A program made the position numbers and the translations under genes. A DNA stretch of 5,689 nt. Origin: Methanomicrobiales archaeon (GTDB lineage: Archaea > Halobacteriota > Methanomicrobia > Methanomicrobiales > Methanoculleaceae). The DNA is taken from NCBI GenBank assembly GCA_019136335.1, contig JAGVUK010000136.1, positions 1 to 5,689 of the forward strand. Reading direction: 5' to 3'. Position 1 is the first letter of the stretch; each line of letters opens with the position of its first letter. The notes beneath the pieces are model-generated. The model had not been told where the DNA came from, ran no database searches, and was given only the letters and a program-made list of their open reading frames with translations. Below are positions 1 through 4,759 of the stretch, in pieces.

Positions 1-39
1 GCCCAGGCGCGGATCGACGAGGCGGGGGTCGCGGCATGA
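1..39 (+). CDS. C-terminal end of probable Nop5 (box C/D sRNP core protein), partial
   Basis: Only the last 12 codons and the TGA stop are in the window; they read AQARIDEAGVAA. The fragment is too short to identify by itself. The assignment rests on context: its stop overlaps the ATG of the fibrillarin gene in an ATGA arrangement (36-39), and in archaea nop5 (Nop56/58-like) and flpA are very commonly adjacent and co-transcribed. Nop5 bridges L7Ae-bound box C/D guide RNA and fibrillarin in the 2'-O-methylation complex. The lysine-rich tail seen in many Nop5 proteins is absent from the visible end. The open frame is certain; the name is inferred from gene order. Confidence 0.6.
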   Translation, partial: AQARIDEAGVAA

Positions 40-638
40 TCCGGCTCGGGAACGTCCTGGTCTCGCCCGGTGAGGGCGGGGTCTACGGGGAGCGGACGCT
101 CGACGGCTACCGGGTCTGGGACCCTTACCGGAGCAAGCTTGCGGCGCTCTATACGCTCGGCGGCGGGGTGGACCTCACGCCCGGCATGAGGGTGCTCTAC
201 CTCGGTGCGGCGAACGGGACCACGGTCTCGCACGTCGCCGATTACGCAGGGACCGTCTACGCGGTGGAGTTTGCGCCCCGGCCGATGCAGGACCTCCTCG
301 AGGTGGCCCGCCGGAGGAAGAACATCGTCCCGATCATGGCCGACGCGAACCGGCCGGAGGAGTATGCGCCCTTCATGGAGGCGGTCGACCTGATCTACCA
401 GGATGTGGCGCAGCCAAACCAGGTCGAGATCGCGGAGCGGAACCTGGCCTTCCTCAAACCGGGGGGACACCTTATCCTGATGCTCAAGACCCGGAGCGTG
501 GATGTCCGGAGGGACCCGGCCGAGGTGCTCAGCGAAGCCCGGGCCGGGCTTCTGCGGCGGCTCGACGTGGTGGAGGTCCGGTGGCTTGAGCCCTACCACC
601 ACGACCACGCTGCGATCGTCTGCTCCTCGCGGGAGTAG
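36..638 (+). CDS. flpA: Fibrillarin-like rRNA/tRNA 2'-O-methyltransferase
   Basis: SAM-dependent methyltransferase of the archaeal box C/D sRNP, which methylates the 2'-OH of rRNA and tRNA nucleotides chosen by guide RNAs. The 200-residue length is slightly short but normal for archaeal fibrillarin. A small N-terminal beta domain (about 1-45) precedes the Rossmann-like fold. The SAM-binding motif VLYLGAANGTT is at 53-63, the acidic strand end VYAVEF at 74-79 and QDVAQPNQ at 122-129. The KDKH catalytic tetrad of the family is visible as K34 (RSKL), D123, K151 (LKTRS) and H191 (DHA). The start is the ATG overlapping the upstream stop, with a G-rich ribosome binding site (about 24-29) inside the upstream gene, which implies translational coupling with the probable nop5. 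All key residues are present and no lesion is seen. Confidence 0.96.
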   Translation: MIRLGNVLVSPGEGGVYGERTLDGYRVWDPYRSKLAALYTLGGGVDLTPGMRVLYLGAANGTTVSHVADYAGTVYAVEFAPRPMQDLLEVARRRKNIVPIMADANRPEEYAPFMEAVDLIYQDVAQPNQVEIAERNLAFLKPGGHLILMLKTRSVDVRRDPAEVLSEARAGLLRRLDVVEVRWLEPYHHDHAAIVCSSRE

Positions 639-647
639 TATATATTA
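638..647 (+). promoter_or_regulatory. TATA-like box before the DUF1614 gene
   Basis: The AT-rich run GTATATATTA begins at the flpA stop codon and stands out in GC-rich surroundings. An archaeal TATA box starts transcription about 25 nt downstream, which here falls at about 668-670, on the ATG at 670, so it would give a leaderless transcript. However, a good ribosome binding site (GAGGGTGA, about 653-660) lies between the box and the ATG and would be used only by transcripts reading through from flpA. Both routes could operate. This is inferred from position and composition only. Confidence 0.35.
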
Positions 648-669
648 GATGAGAGGGTGACTCCATCAC

Positions 670-1401
670 ATGGACCGGGTCGTCTTCAACCCCTTCTCCC
701 CCCTGATGTTCCTCTTCCTCTTCGGGCTGCTCATACTCGCCGGGCTCGCCGTCATCCTCTTCCCGATCCTCTTCTTGACGGCGATCGGGGCGACGTTCAC
801 GAAGCTCGGGTTCTCCTGGCGTGAGGCGCTCCTGATCCTTCTCCTGACGCTTGCCGGGAGTTTCGTCAACATCCCGGTTCGGACACTGGAGAGCCGTGCC
901 GCGCCAGCATACGACCGCTACGTCGCCATGTACGGGCGGCTCTACCGGATCCCGCAGCCGGTGCAGCGGACGGTCCTCGCGGTCAACGTCGGCGGCGCCC
1001 TCATCCCCCTCGCGATATCGCTCTACCTGCTCTACGACTCGGTCGTGATCAGCGGCGGTTACCTGGTCATGGGTCTCGCCCTCGCCGGGGTGGCGGTCGT
1101 GACGGTCGTGACGAAAGTGGTCGCCCGCCCGGTGCCGGGCCTCGGGATAGCGACGCCGTTCTTCATCCCGCCGCTTGCGGCGCTCTTTGCGGCGCTCATC
1201 CTCTCGACATTTGCGGGCGGAGTCCCGGCCGCGGCCGTGATCATCGCCTACGTGAGCGGGACGCTCGGGACCCTGATCGGGGCGGACCTCCTCAATCTCC
1301 ACCATATTGCAGAACTGGGGGCGCCGATGGCGAGCATCGGCGGGGCGGGGACGTTCGACGGCATATTCCTCTCCGGGATCATCGCGGCGCTGCTCGCGTA
1401 A
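670..1401 (+). CDS. DUF1614 family integral membrane protein
   Basis: A 243-residue, very hydrophobic protein with about seven predicted membrane segments. The first two lie around residues 12-40 and 52-68, followed by a polar loop with NIPVRTLESR. Further helices lie around 102-125, 127-152, 163-182, 184-207 and 226-243. Recognisable conserved pieces are SFVNIP near 64-69, NVGGALIP near 105-112, ATPFFIPPL near 161-169, a GADLLNL turn and a C-terminal SIGGAGTFDGIFLSG. These match the DUF1614 family found in archaea and some bacteria, which has no established biochemical role; the family call is from memory of these motifs. The ATG has a GGTGA ribosome binding site at 656-660, 9 nt upstream. 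It follows flpA by 31 bp on the same strand and ends before a strong hairpin terminator. Confidence 0.85.
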   Translation: MDRVVFNPFSPLMFLFLFGLLILAGLAVILFPILFLTAIGATFTKLGFSWREALLILLLTLAGSFVNIPVRTLESRAAPAYDRYVAMYGRLYRIPQPVQRTVLAVNVGGALIPLAISLYLLYDSVVISGGYLVMGLALAGVAVVTVVTKVVARPVPGLGIATPFFIPPLAALFAALILSTFAGGVPAAAVIIAYVSGTLGTLIGADLLNLHHIAELGAPMASIGGAGTFDGIFLSGIIAALLA

Positions 1402-1440
1402 ATGCCCGCGGGTGTCCCGACTGCTGTGGCGGCCGTCCCG

Positions 1441-1460
1441 CTCCGGGCAACCGGAGTTTT
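1441..1460 (+). terminator. Hairpin with GNRA loop and T-run after the DUF1614 gene
   Basis: The stem CTCCGG (1441-1446) pairs perfectly with CCGGAG (1451-1456) around the tetraloop GCAA, and is followed directly by TTTT (1457-1460). It sits 39 nt after the stop of the membrane-protein gene, as expected for the end of the flpA/DUF1614 transcription unit. Archaea mainly need the T-run, so the hairpin may instead stabilise the RNA 3' end. Confidence 0.55.
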
Positions 1461-1501
1461 GCGGCGCTCAATGCGCATCCGGCACCCGGGTACGGTTTCC
1501 T

Positions 1502-1527
1502 TTCGGGGAAGGGGGTGCCCCCCTCGA
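1502..1527. repeat. GC-rich inverted repeat between convergent units
   Basis: TTCGGGG (from 1502) faces CCCCCTCGAA (ending 1527), with an inner GGGG/CCCC pairing around GTGC. The result is a long, slightly bulged hairpin. It lies in the 183-bp gap between the + strand membrane-protein gene and the - strand hepT gene, 57 bp past the hepT stop. There is no T-run on either side, so it is not a classical terminator. It could fold at the 3' end of the hepT mRNA. No gene is seen in this gap. Confidence 0.4.
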
Positions 1528-1584
1528 AGACCTTCAGCCTTCCCGTGCTCCAGTTCTACGAACCATCGCACTTCCCCGGCCCGG

Positions 1585-2025
1585 TCACCTTCCGCTCACC
1601 GACTGCAGGAAGCGTTCAACCTCCTGCCTGAAGAGAGAGAAGTCATCGATATGCTCCTTGAGGATCGAGAAGGCAAGAGCGTCGTCGATTGCCCCGTAGC
1701 GATGCACGACGATGTTCCGGAACCCCTTCATCGCCTTCAGGTTCTGCCGCATCCCCGGGGCGAGCACTCCGTGCCGGACGAGGTTTTCGAGGATATCCTC
1801 ATCGGTCCCCGGGACACCGATGTGGAGATCGGCATTCAGGATTGCGCAGATGTCAAAGACGTTCTCGACGGCATACTCGACGCGCTTGTATATCCCATCT
1901 TTCACGATGCCGAGCCGCCCGAACGAATCGGCCGAGTCGGGGAGGTGTTCTTTGACCATATCGAGACTCTCCGTCATCTCCTGGAGTTTGATGCGGATTG
2001 CCGTATCCCGGATCCTTCCCGTCAT
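1585..2025 (-). CDS. hepT: HepT-like HEPN ribonuclease toxin (DUF86)
   Basis: A 146-residue, mostly helical protein of the HEPN/DUF86 family, the toxin half of the MntA/HepT (MNT-HEPN) type VII toxin-antitoxin system. The signature R-x4-H-x-Y is intact as R103-H108-Y110 in RNIVVHRYG. In characterised systems R and H form the RNase site of the HepT dimer, and the MntA partner adds AMP units to the Tyr to silence it. An acidic helix (DAVEYAVENVFDIC-like, about 50-60) and the C-terminal helix (about 120-143) fit the fold. The ATG overlaps the TGA of the nucleotidyltransferase gene by 4 bp (2022-2025), and AAGGAG lies about 9 nt upstream, so the pair is translationally coupled. Length is normal and no lesion is seen. 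Whether it is toxic here is inferred from the family. Confidence 0.9.
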   Translation of the reverse strand: MTGRIRDTAIRIKLQEMTESLDMVKEHLPDSADSFGRLGIVKDGIYKRVEYAVENVFDICAILNADLHIGVPGTDEDILENLVRHGVLAPGMRQNLKAMKGFRNIVVHRYGAIDDALAFSILKEHIDDFSLFRQEVERFLQSVSGR

Positions 2026-2408
2026 GCCATCGTCTCCTTGCCGATGTAATCGTACAGGCGGTGCTTGAAATCATCGAACTCCCGGATCGTCCGGTACGCG
2101 ACATCGTAGAGGAACTGCTCATCGGGACAATAGATCACCTTTCCGCGGAGGACTTCCGTCCGGACATAGAGCGGCAGGTGAGCAAAGATCTGGATGTCGT
2201 AGCGGTCGTCGCAGAGCTCGGAGAGTGCTGCAAACCGGAACCGGGCTGCCTCCTCGCGGTCAGCGTCGTAATAGATACAGAGGTCGATGTCTGACCCTGC
2301 CTTCGCCCGTTCTTCGGCAACGGAGCCGTAGAGGATGATGAAGCGGACCTTCTCGAACCCCTGAACGGTTCTCATCCGCTCAAGTGCGTGCCGGACAAAA
2401 TGGTTCAC
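2022..2408 (-). CDS. mntA: MntA-like nucleotidyltransferase antitoxin of the HepT pair
   Basis: A minimal nucleotidyltransferase of the DNA polymerase beta superfamily. With the GTG start at 2408 it has 128 residues. The diagnostic G-S-x10-D-x-D motif is complete (G28 S29, D40, D42, in LYGSVAEERAKAGSDIDL), and a third carboxylate is plausible at D71 (YDIQIF). Family members AMPylate the Tyr of the HepT RxxxxHxY motif and so neutralise it. I chose GTG 2408 because the near-perfect ribosome binding site GGGGGTGAT (2423-2415) lies 6 nt before it. An in-frame ATG at 2435 would give 137 residues but has no such site, and this good site would then lie inside the coding region. The gene is first in a two-gene operon with hepT, and its upstream region carries one copy of the 29-bp repeat. 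Confidence 0.9.
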   Translation of the reverse strand: MNHFVRHALERMRTVQGFEKVRFIILYGSVAEERAKAGSDIDLCIYYDADREEAARFRFAALSELCDDRYDIQIFAHLPLYVRTEVLRGKVIYCPDEQFLYDVAYRTIREFDDFKHRLYDYIGKETMA

Positions 2409-2414
2409 CTGCTC

Positions 2415-2423
2415 ATCACCCCC
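2415..2423 (-). promoter_or_regulatory. Ribosome binding site favouring the GTG 2408 start of mntA
   Basis: On the minus strand GGGGGTGAT matches the archaeal anti-Shine-Dalgarno complement (AGGAGGTGATC) at nearly every base and stands 6 nt before GTG 2408. The same GGTGA core precedes the DUF1614 gene and the upstream TIM-barrel copy, so it is this genome's preferred signal. It decides against the longer ATG start at 2435. Confidence 0.55.
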
Positions 2424-2454
2424 GGGCGTGCCCATAGTTCTAGATGGGTTCGCT

Positions 2455-2483
2455 CCCGGATTAACGTTTCCCGCGGCGGGGGC
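2455..2483 (-). repeat. 29-bp dispersed repeat, copy 1 (upstream of mntA)
   Basis: This stretch is identical over 29 bp to 3734-3762. It contains CCCGGATTAACGTTTCCCGC (+ strand) followed by a G-rich end. It ends 19 bp before the ATG at 2435 and 46 bp before the preferred GTG. Both copies have the same orientation relative to a minus-strand antitoxin gene. On the minus strand the order is a C/G-rich block, then GAAACGTTAAT, then the gene. It may be a shared promoter/operator region or a trace of duplication at insertion. Confidence 0.8.
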
Positions 2484-2660
2484 CGGACCGACGGAGAGGA
2501 TTGAGGTGTCGTCGAAACCGTCAACGAGGTGTGGAGTAAAGGGTATTCGTTGAAATTAAGAAGATTTTCGCGGTTTTGGATATTTAGAGAGGAGTGGTTC
2601 TTACTGTGGATGATCGGAGAGATATAGTGTAACGCCGAAACTGTTTCTTAAGAGGGGCAT
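2484..2660. other. Intergenic stretch with sharp GC-to-AT transition
   Basis: No coding frame is convincing here. The left part (to about 2525) has the GC-rich composition of the core genome; from about 2530 it becomes AT-rich (runs such as GAAATTAAGAAGATTTT), matching the RelE and antitoxin genes that follow. Two TATA-like pieces, around 2579-2586 (GGATATTT) and 2621-2628 (GATATAGT), could drive the RelE gene at 2661. The usual upstream antitoxin gene of a relBE operon is absent. I take this as the left edge of an acquired segment; no flanking direct repeats were seen by eye. Confidence 0.5.
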
Positions 2661-2954
2661 ATGGCTGAATATGAGATGTCTGAAAAATCTAAAAAATACC
2701 TGGCAAAGAATAAGTCAATAAAAAACGCGCTTCTTAAAAAGATCAGATATTGCCTGGAAGATCATTTACTTGATGCTCTTAAGGAGTGTGATAAGCACGA
2801 ACTTAAAGGGGACCTGAAAGGTCTCTGGCGTTTGAAAGTTCCTTATAGGAGAGTTGTTGTGTATGAACTGGTGGGTGTCAGACCGAACAGGCACGCAAAA
2901 ATATATTTTATAAAAACAGAGGAAGAGTACCACAACTGGTTAAACTCTGCTTAG
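2661..2954 (+). CDS. RelE/ParE-superfamily toxin
   Basis: A 97-residue basic protein with the RelE-type core: an N-terminal helical pair (about 6-43), then HELKGDLKGLWRLKV (46-60), the strand YRRVVVYEL (62-70), and the closing strand AKIYFIKTEEEYHNW (79-93). Typical RelE toxins bind the ribosomal A site and cut mRNA. The basic residues R57, R63 and R64 and aromatic Y68 and Y90 are where functional residues usually lie, but I cannot assign them exactly. GAGGGG at 2652-2657 is the ribosome binding site. Spacing to ATG 2661 is short, so the in-frame ATG at 2676 (MSEKSKK) is also possible. The gene is strikingly AT-rich against its neighbours, suggesting transfer. No antitoxin precedes it; the only candidate partner converges on it from the other strand, with overlapping stop codons. 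Confidence 0.85.
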   Translation: MAEYEMSEKSKKYLAKNKSIKNALLKKIRYCLEDHLLDALKECDKHELKGDLKGLWRLKVPYRRVVVYELVGVRPNRHAKIYFIKTEEEYHNWLNSA

Positions 2955-3160
2955 TCTTTTAAGGCCTCTTCAACTTGTGTTCTGATATAGAATTTACCTT
3001 TCCTTATTTCGTCTATCTCCTGTAGCGCTTTACTCTTCTTTTCCGGCTTTTCCTGTTTAAATTTACGCTCTATTGTTTTACTAATTGATTCTTCTCCATG
3101 CCGGTGTGCAAGAATCTTTTTATATAGTTTATCCGAGATTTCAATCGTCTGCATATACAT
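2951..3160 (-). CDS. Small antitoxin-like protein convergent to the RelE toxin
   Basis: A 69-residue, charged protein starting MYMQTIEISDKLYKKI. The N-terminal part (3-35) looks like a ribbon-helix-helix or VapB-type DNA-binding element of the kind in archaeal antitoxins: a short beta strand TIEIS, then helices with the loop HGEESISKTIERKF. A lysine/glutamate-rich C-terminal tail (36-69), ending RTQVEEALKD, is the sort of region that wraps a toxin. It is AT-rich like the RelE gene, and the two overlap tail to tail in TTAG (2951-2954), so they probably arrived together. The start is uncertain: ATG 3160, ATG 3154 and ATG 3172 are all in frame and none has a good ribosome binding site. A TATA-like box near 3184 would suit a leaderless start at 3160. 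The family is inferred from style only. Confidence 0.65.
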   Translation of the reverse strand: MYMQTIEISDKLYKKILAHRHGEESISKTIERKFKQEKPEKKSKALQEIDEIRKGKFYIRTQVEEALKD

Positions 3161-3180
3161 GGTGTCTGCCATCCTGGGGG

Positions 3181-3187
3181 ATATACT
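3181..3187 (-). promoter_or_regulatory. TATA-like box for the small antitoxin gene
   Basis: AGTATAT on the minus strand is centred about 24 nt before the ATG at 3160, the distance from an archaeal TATA box to the transcription start. Together with the lack of a ribosome binding site this suggests a leaderless mRNA starting at or next to ATG 3160. The evidence is positional only. Confidence 0.3.
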
Positions 3188-3255
3188 TTGCGCAGTAGGT
3201 GCAAACCCCCTGTTCCCGGGCAATTTTCGTCCATTCCGGTAGGGATGAGCCGGGA

Positions 3256-3442
3256 AACGTCCATGTAGACTGCGTATTCCGGCTGATCTCTCCCTGAGAT
3301 GGTCGCGCGTGATGCGCTCACCGGAGTTTGGGATGGTCAGAACGAGATCTCCTCTCACCATGAATGGGTGTCTGCCTCCCCGGCATGGTCTCTCGAATCC
3401 CACGATCCTGAAAGTTCTTCACCCGCTGGTTCCGTGAGACAG
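3256..3442 (-). pseudogene. hicA: Frameshifted hicA toxin remnant
   Basis: Pieces of a HicA mRNA interferase follow hicB in the right order but in different frames. They are PAGEEL or RVKNFQDRGIRET (about 3438-3390), then GRHPFMVRGDLVL and TIPNSGERITRDHLRE (frame open from 3403 to 3290), then PEYAVYMDV (to 3256). HicA is a small dsRBD-like protein of about 60-85 residues with a conserved G-S/R-H His; this His is still readable in GRH. At least two frame changes are needed to join the pieces, and no start codon with a ribosome binding site precedes them, so I call the gene inactive. Its last intact frame happens to run on into the antitoxin gene at 2951-3160. The identity is inferred from the middle block, which is very HicA-like, and from the adjacent hicB. 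Confidence 0.7.
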
Positions 3443-3712
3443 GTCTGATCCTTCTGCTCCGGCACCTGTATCCACCCAGACGATCTCTCCCACCGTACGG
3501 CCGGCGATCGGAGGTATCGGGAGGCCGCGTCGAAGCCGTATGATCAACCATTCATCGATGACGTCGGCAAGATTCTTTCTGCACTCTTCCAGCGTCCTGC
3601 CGGTTGCAAAGACACCGGGAAGTTCTGGAACTTCTCCGTAATGCGGTTCATCATCCTCGATGATCTCGTAGCTGGCGCGTTCGAGTGCCGCGTTGATGTA
3701 CTCAAGGATCAT
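3419..3712 (-). CDS. hicB: HicB-like antitoxin
   Basis: A 97-residue HicB-family protein, the antitoxin that binds and blocks HicA mRNA interferase. The core is the partial RNase H-like fold: YEIIEDDEPHYGEVPELPG (15-33), VFATGRTLEECRKNLADVI (34-52) and the helix DEWLIIRLRRGLPIPP (53-68). The pattern GEVPELPGVFATG followed by TLEEC and a helix ending at GLPIPPI is typical of archaeal HicB. The start is ATG 3712, because GAGGT lies 5 nt upstream of it; the in-frame TTG at 3724 sits just before that site and is less likely. The last 17 residues (VDTGAGAEGSDLSHGTSG region) are unlike HicB and overlap the decayed hicA, so the C-terminus may be altered by a lost stop codon. It is apparently an orphan antitoxin now. 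Confidence 0.85.
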   Translation of the reverse strand: MILEYINAALERASYEIIEDDEPHYGEVPELPGVFATGRTLEECRKNLADVIDEWLIIRLRRGLPIPPIAGRTVGEIVWVDTGAGAEGSDLSHGTSG

Positions 3713-3733
3713 TGCATACCTCAATGGGATTGC

Positions 3734-3762
3734 CCCGGATTAACGTTTCCCGCGGCGGGGGC
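3734..3762 (-). repeat. 29-bp dispersed repeat, copy 2 (upstream of hicB)
   Basis: This copy is identical over 29 bp to 2455-2483 and in the same orientation. Its gene-proximal end lies 21 bp before the hicB ATG at 3712. Similarity stops abruptly on both sides (CCGG against GGGT on the G-rich side). Conservation of an exact block upstream of two unrelated antitoxin genes suggests a regulatory element or a recombination footprint. Confidence 0.8.
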
Positions 3763-3790
3763 GGGTAGTACCGGCTGTCTCTCTCCCGTG

Positions 3791-3803
3791 CGGAGATCCT
3801 CCG
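3791..3803 (-). terminator. Weak hairpin after the intact TIM-barrel gene
   Basis: CGGAG and CTCCG pair around a 3-nt loop, 9 nt past the hicB-side end of the TIM-barrel coding region, which stops at 3813. There is no T-run, so this is only a possible RNA 3'-end structure between the TIM-barrel pair and the hicB promoter region. Confidence 0.25.
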
Positions 3804-3812
3804 GACAACCGT

Positions 3813-4643
3813 TCAGGGGAATTTCCGAAAGATCGCATCAAAGACCGTGATCTGGGCCTCATAGAACCCGGCGGGCTCGCGATACTCGAGGCTCACCGGG
3901 GTTGCAAGACGGGTCCGGATGCACCGGACGACATCGGAGAACGGGAGGCCGCCGCCGGGGTGGTCGAGCGGGAGGTGGCGGTCGGCGATGGAGCCCTCTT
4001 CGGTGTTTGAGAGGTGGAAGTGGCGGAGGTTGAGCGCCCGGAAGGGTTCGAGGGCCCGGGGATAGGGGGTGCCGAGGTAGTTTGCCGCGCAGTAGAGGTG
4101 GGCAAAGTCAAGGCAGAACCCCCGGATCCTCCCGCCTGCAAGGTCTACGAGTTCTTCGGCCGTTGTCCCGAGCATGGGGCGGCCGCAAAAGACCGCGGGG
4201 AGGTTCTCAAGGGTGAGGCGGGGATCGAAGTGGCGGTCCAGGAACCGGTGGAACTCTTCACGGGCGGTGGGCCGCCCGCCGGGTTCGTACCAGCCGGCAT
4301 GGATGATGATGGTCTTCGCGCCGAGGGTATCTGCGGCTTCGAAGGTCTGGCTCATGGCCTCCTCGATATGCGCCCGGATCTCGGGGAGCGATCGAGCGTC
4401 GTAGGCCGCCGGAGCGCAGGGGTTCACCCCGTGGCCGTGGTGGGGCGCGTGAACGATCGAAGGGATGGCGGCCGCGGCGATTACCTCGATATCCCGGCGG
4501 AGCGTCTCTCCCGGTATGACCCGGACCTGAATATGATCGATCTCCCCGCGGGCGTGGAGGGCTGCAAACCCGGGGAGGAGTTCGGTGTCCGTCGTCCTCA
4601 GGGTGGCCCCGATGCGGTAGGGGCGCGGTTCACGCTCCGGCAT
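3813..4643 (-). CDS. TIM-barrel protein, sugar phosphate isomerase/AP endonuclease 2 superfamily (intact copy)
   Basis: A 276-residue single-domain TIM barrel of the xylose isomerase-like / endonuclease IV-like superfamily, which contains metal-dependent sugar isomerases, epimerases and AP endonucleases. Strand-end residues that act as metal ligands in the superfamily are all present: H65 (SIVHAPHH), H115 (TIIIHAGW), E146 (TLENL), D179 and H182 (CLDFAHL), H210 (RHFHLSN), D221 and H223 (DRH), and E253 (SLEYRE). The substrate cannot be told from sequence. The frame stays open far upstream of 4643, but homology to the neighbouring copy begins just after ATG 4643, so that start is used. It overlaps the end of the upstream paralogue by 14 bp (4630-4643), indicating an operon and a tandem duplication. 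The ribosome binding site is weak, consistent with coupling. Confidence 0.88.
   Translation of the reverse strand: MPEREPRPYRIGATLRTTDTELLPGFAALHARGEIDHIQVRVIPGETLRRDIEVIAAAAIPSIVHAPHHGHGVNPCAPAAYDARSLPEIRAHIEEAMSQTFEAADTLGAKTIIIHAGWYEPGGRPTAREEFHRFLDRHFDPRLTLENLPAVFCGRPMLGTTAEELVDLAGGRIRGFCLDFAHLYCAANYLGTPYPRALEPFRALNLRHFHLSNTEEGSIADRHLPLDHPGGGLPFSDVVRCIRTRLATPVSLEYREPAGFYEAQITVFDAIFRKFP
4397..4424. repeat. 28-bp perfect identity with the paralogous copy (member 1)
   Basis: This stretch is identical to 5116-5143. In both genes it encodes the NPCAPAAYD segment on the minus strand. The flanking sequence diverges, so this is the longest exact match between the two paralogues found by eye and is a natural substrate for recombination or gene conversion. 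Confidence 0.8.
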
Positions 4644-4650
4644 GGTCTTT

Positions 4651-4669
4651 CCGGAGGCGGGCGAAGACC
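4651..4669. repeat. 19-bp direct repeat, copy a
   Basis: The 19 bp here recur exactly at 4741-4759, 90 bp away, within the 3' end of the TIM-barrel pseudogene. On the minus strand each encodes VFARLR in the same frame (30 codons apart), so slippage between them would remove a whole number of codons. Confidence 0.75.
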
Positions 4670-4740
4670 TGCACCTGCCGGGTGTAGACCTCCGGGGAGT
4701 CCTGCTTGTACTCGAGCGTCGTCGGGACGGCGGGGTGCCG

Positions 4741-4759
4741 CCGGAGGCGGGCGAAGACC
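4741..4759. repeat. 19-bp direct repeat, copy b
   Basis: Exact partner of 4651-4669. It encodes the first VFARLR of the pseudogene's C-terminal part (before RHPAVP). The intact paralogue does not show this doubled hexapeptide, so the repeat arose in this copy or was lost from the other. Confidence 0.75.

Noticed and set aside
529..1305. A 258-codon minus-strand frame opposite flpA and the DUF1614 gene.
   Set aside because: It is a highly charged Arg/Glu/Asp-rich shadow translation of a hydrophobic membrane protein on the other strand, typical of GC-rich DNA.
1402..2049. A 215-codon plus-strand frame starting right after the DUF1614 stop.
   Set aside because: It runs antisense through the well-supported hepT gene and through the terminator hairpin; its sequence has no recognisable family features.
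2613..2632. Tiny frame GTG GAT GAT ... TAA before the RelE gene as a leader peptide or lost antitoxin.
   Set aside because: It is only eight codons, has no ribosome binding site of note and no similarity to an antitoxin.
2951..3403. A continuous 150-codon minus-strand frame that would fuse the HicA middle part to the small antitoxin.
   Set aside because: The first half is HicA-like only up to about 3290, then becomes low-similarity sequence. The composition changes near 3180, and a TATA-like box and start codons favour a separate gene at 3160. The fusion is most likely chance read-through of a decayed gene.
2455..3762. Transposon or CRISPR reading of the 29-bp repeat pair.
   Set aside because: There are only two copies 1.25 kb apart in direct orientation, no regular spacers, no transposase and no terminal inverted repeats.
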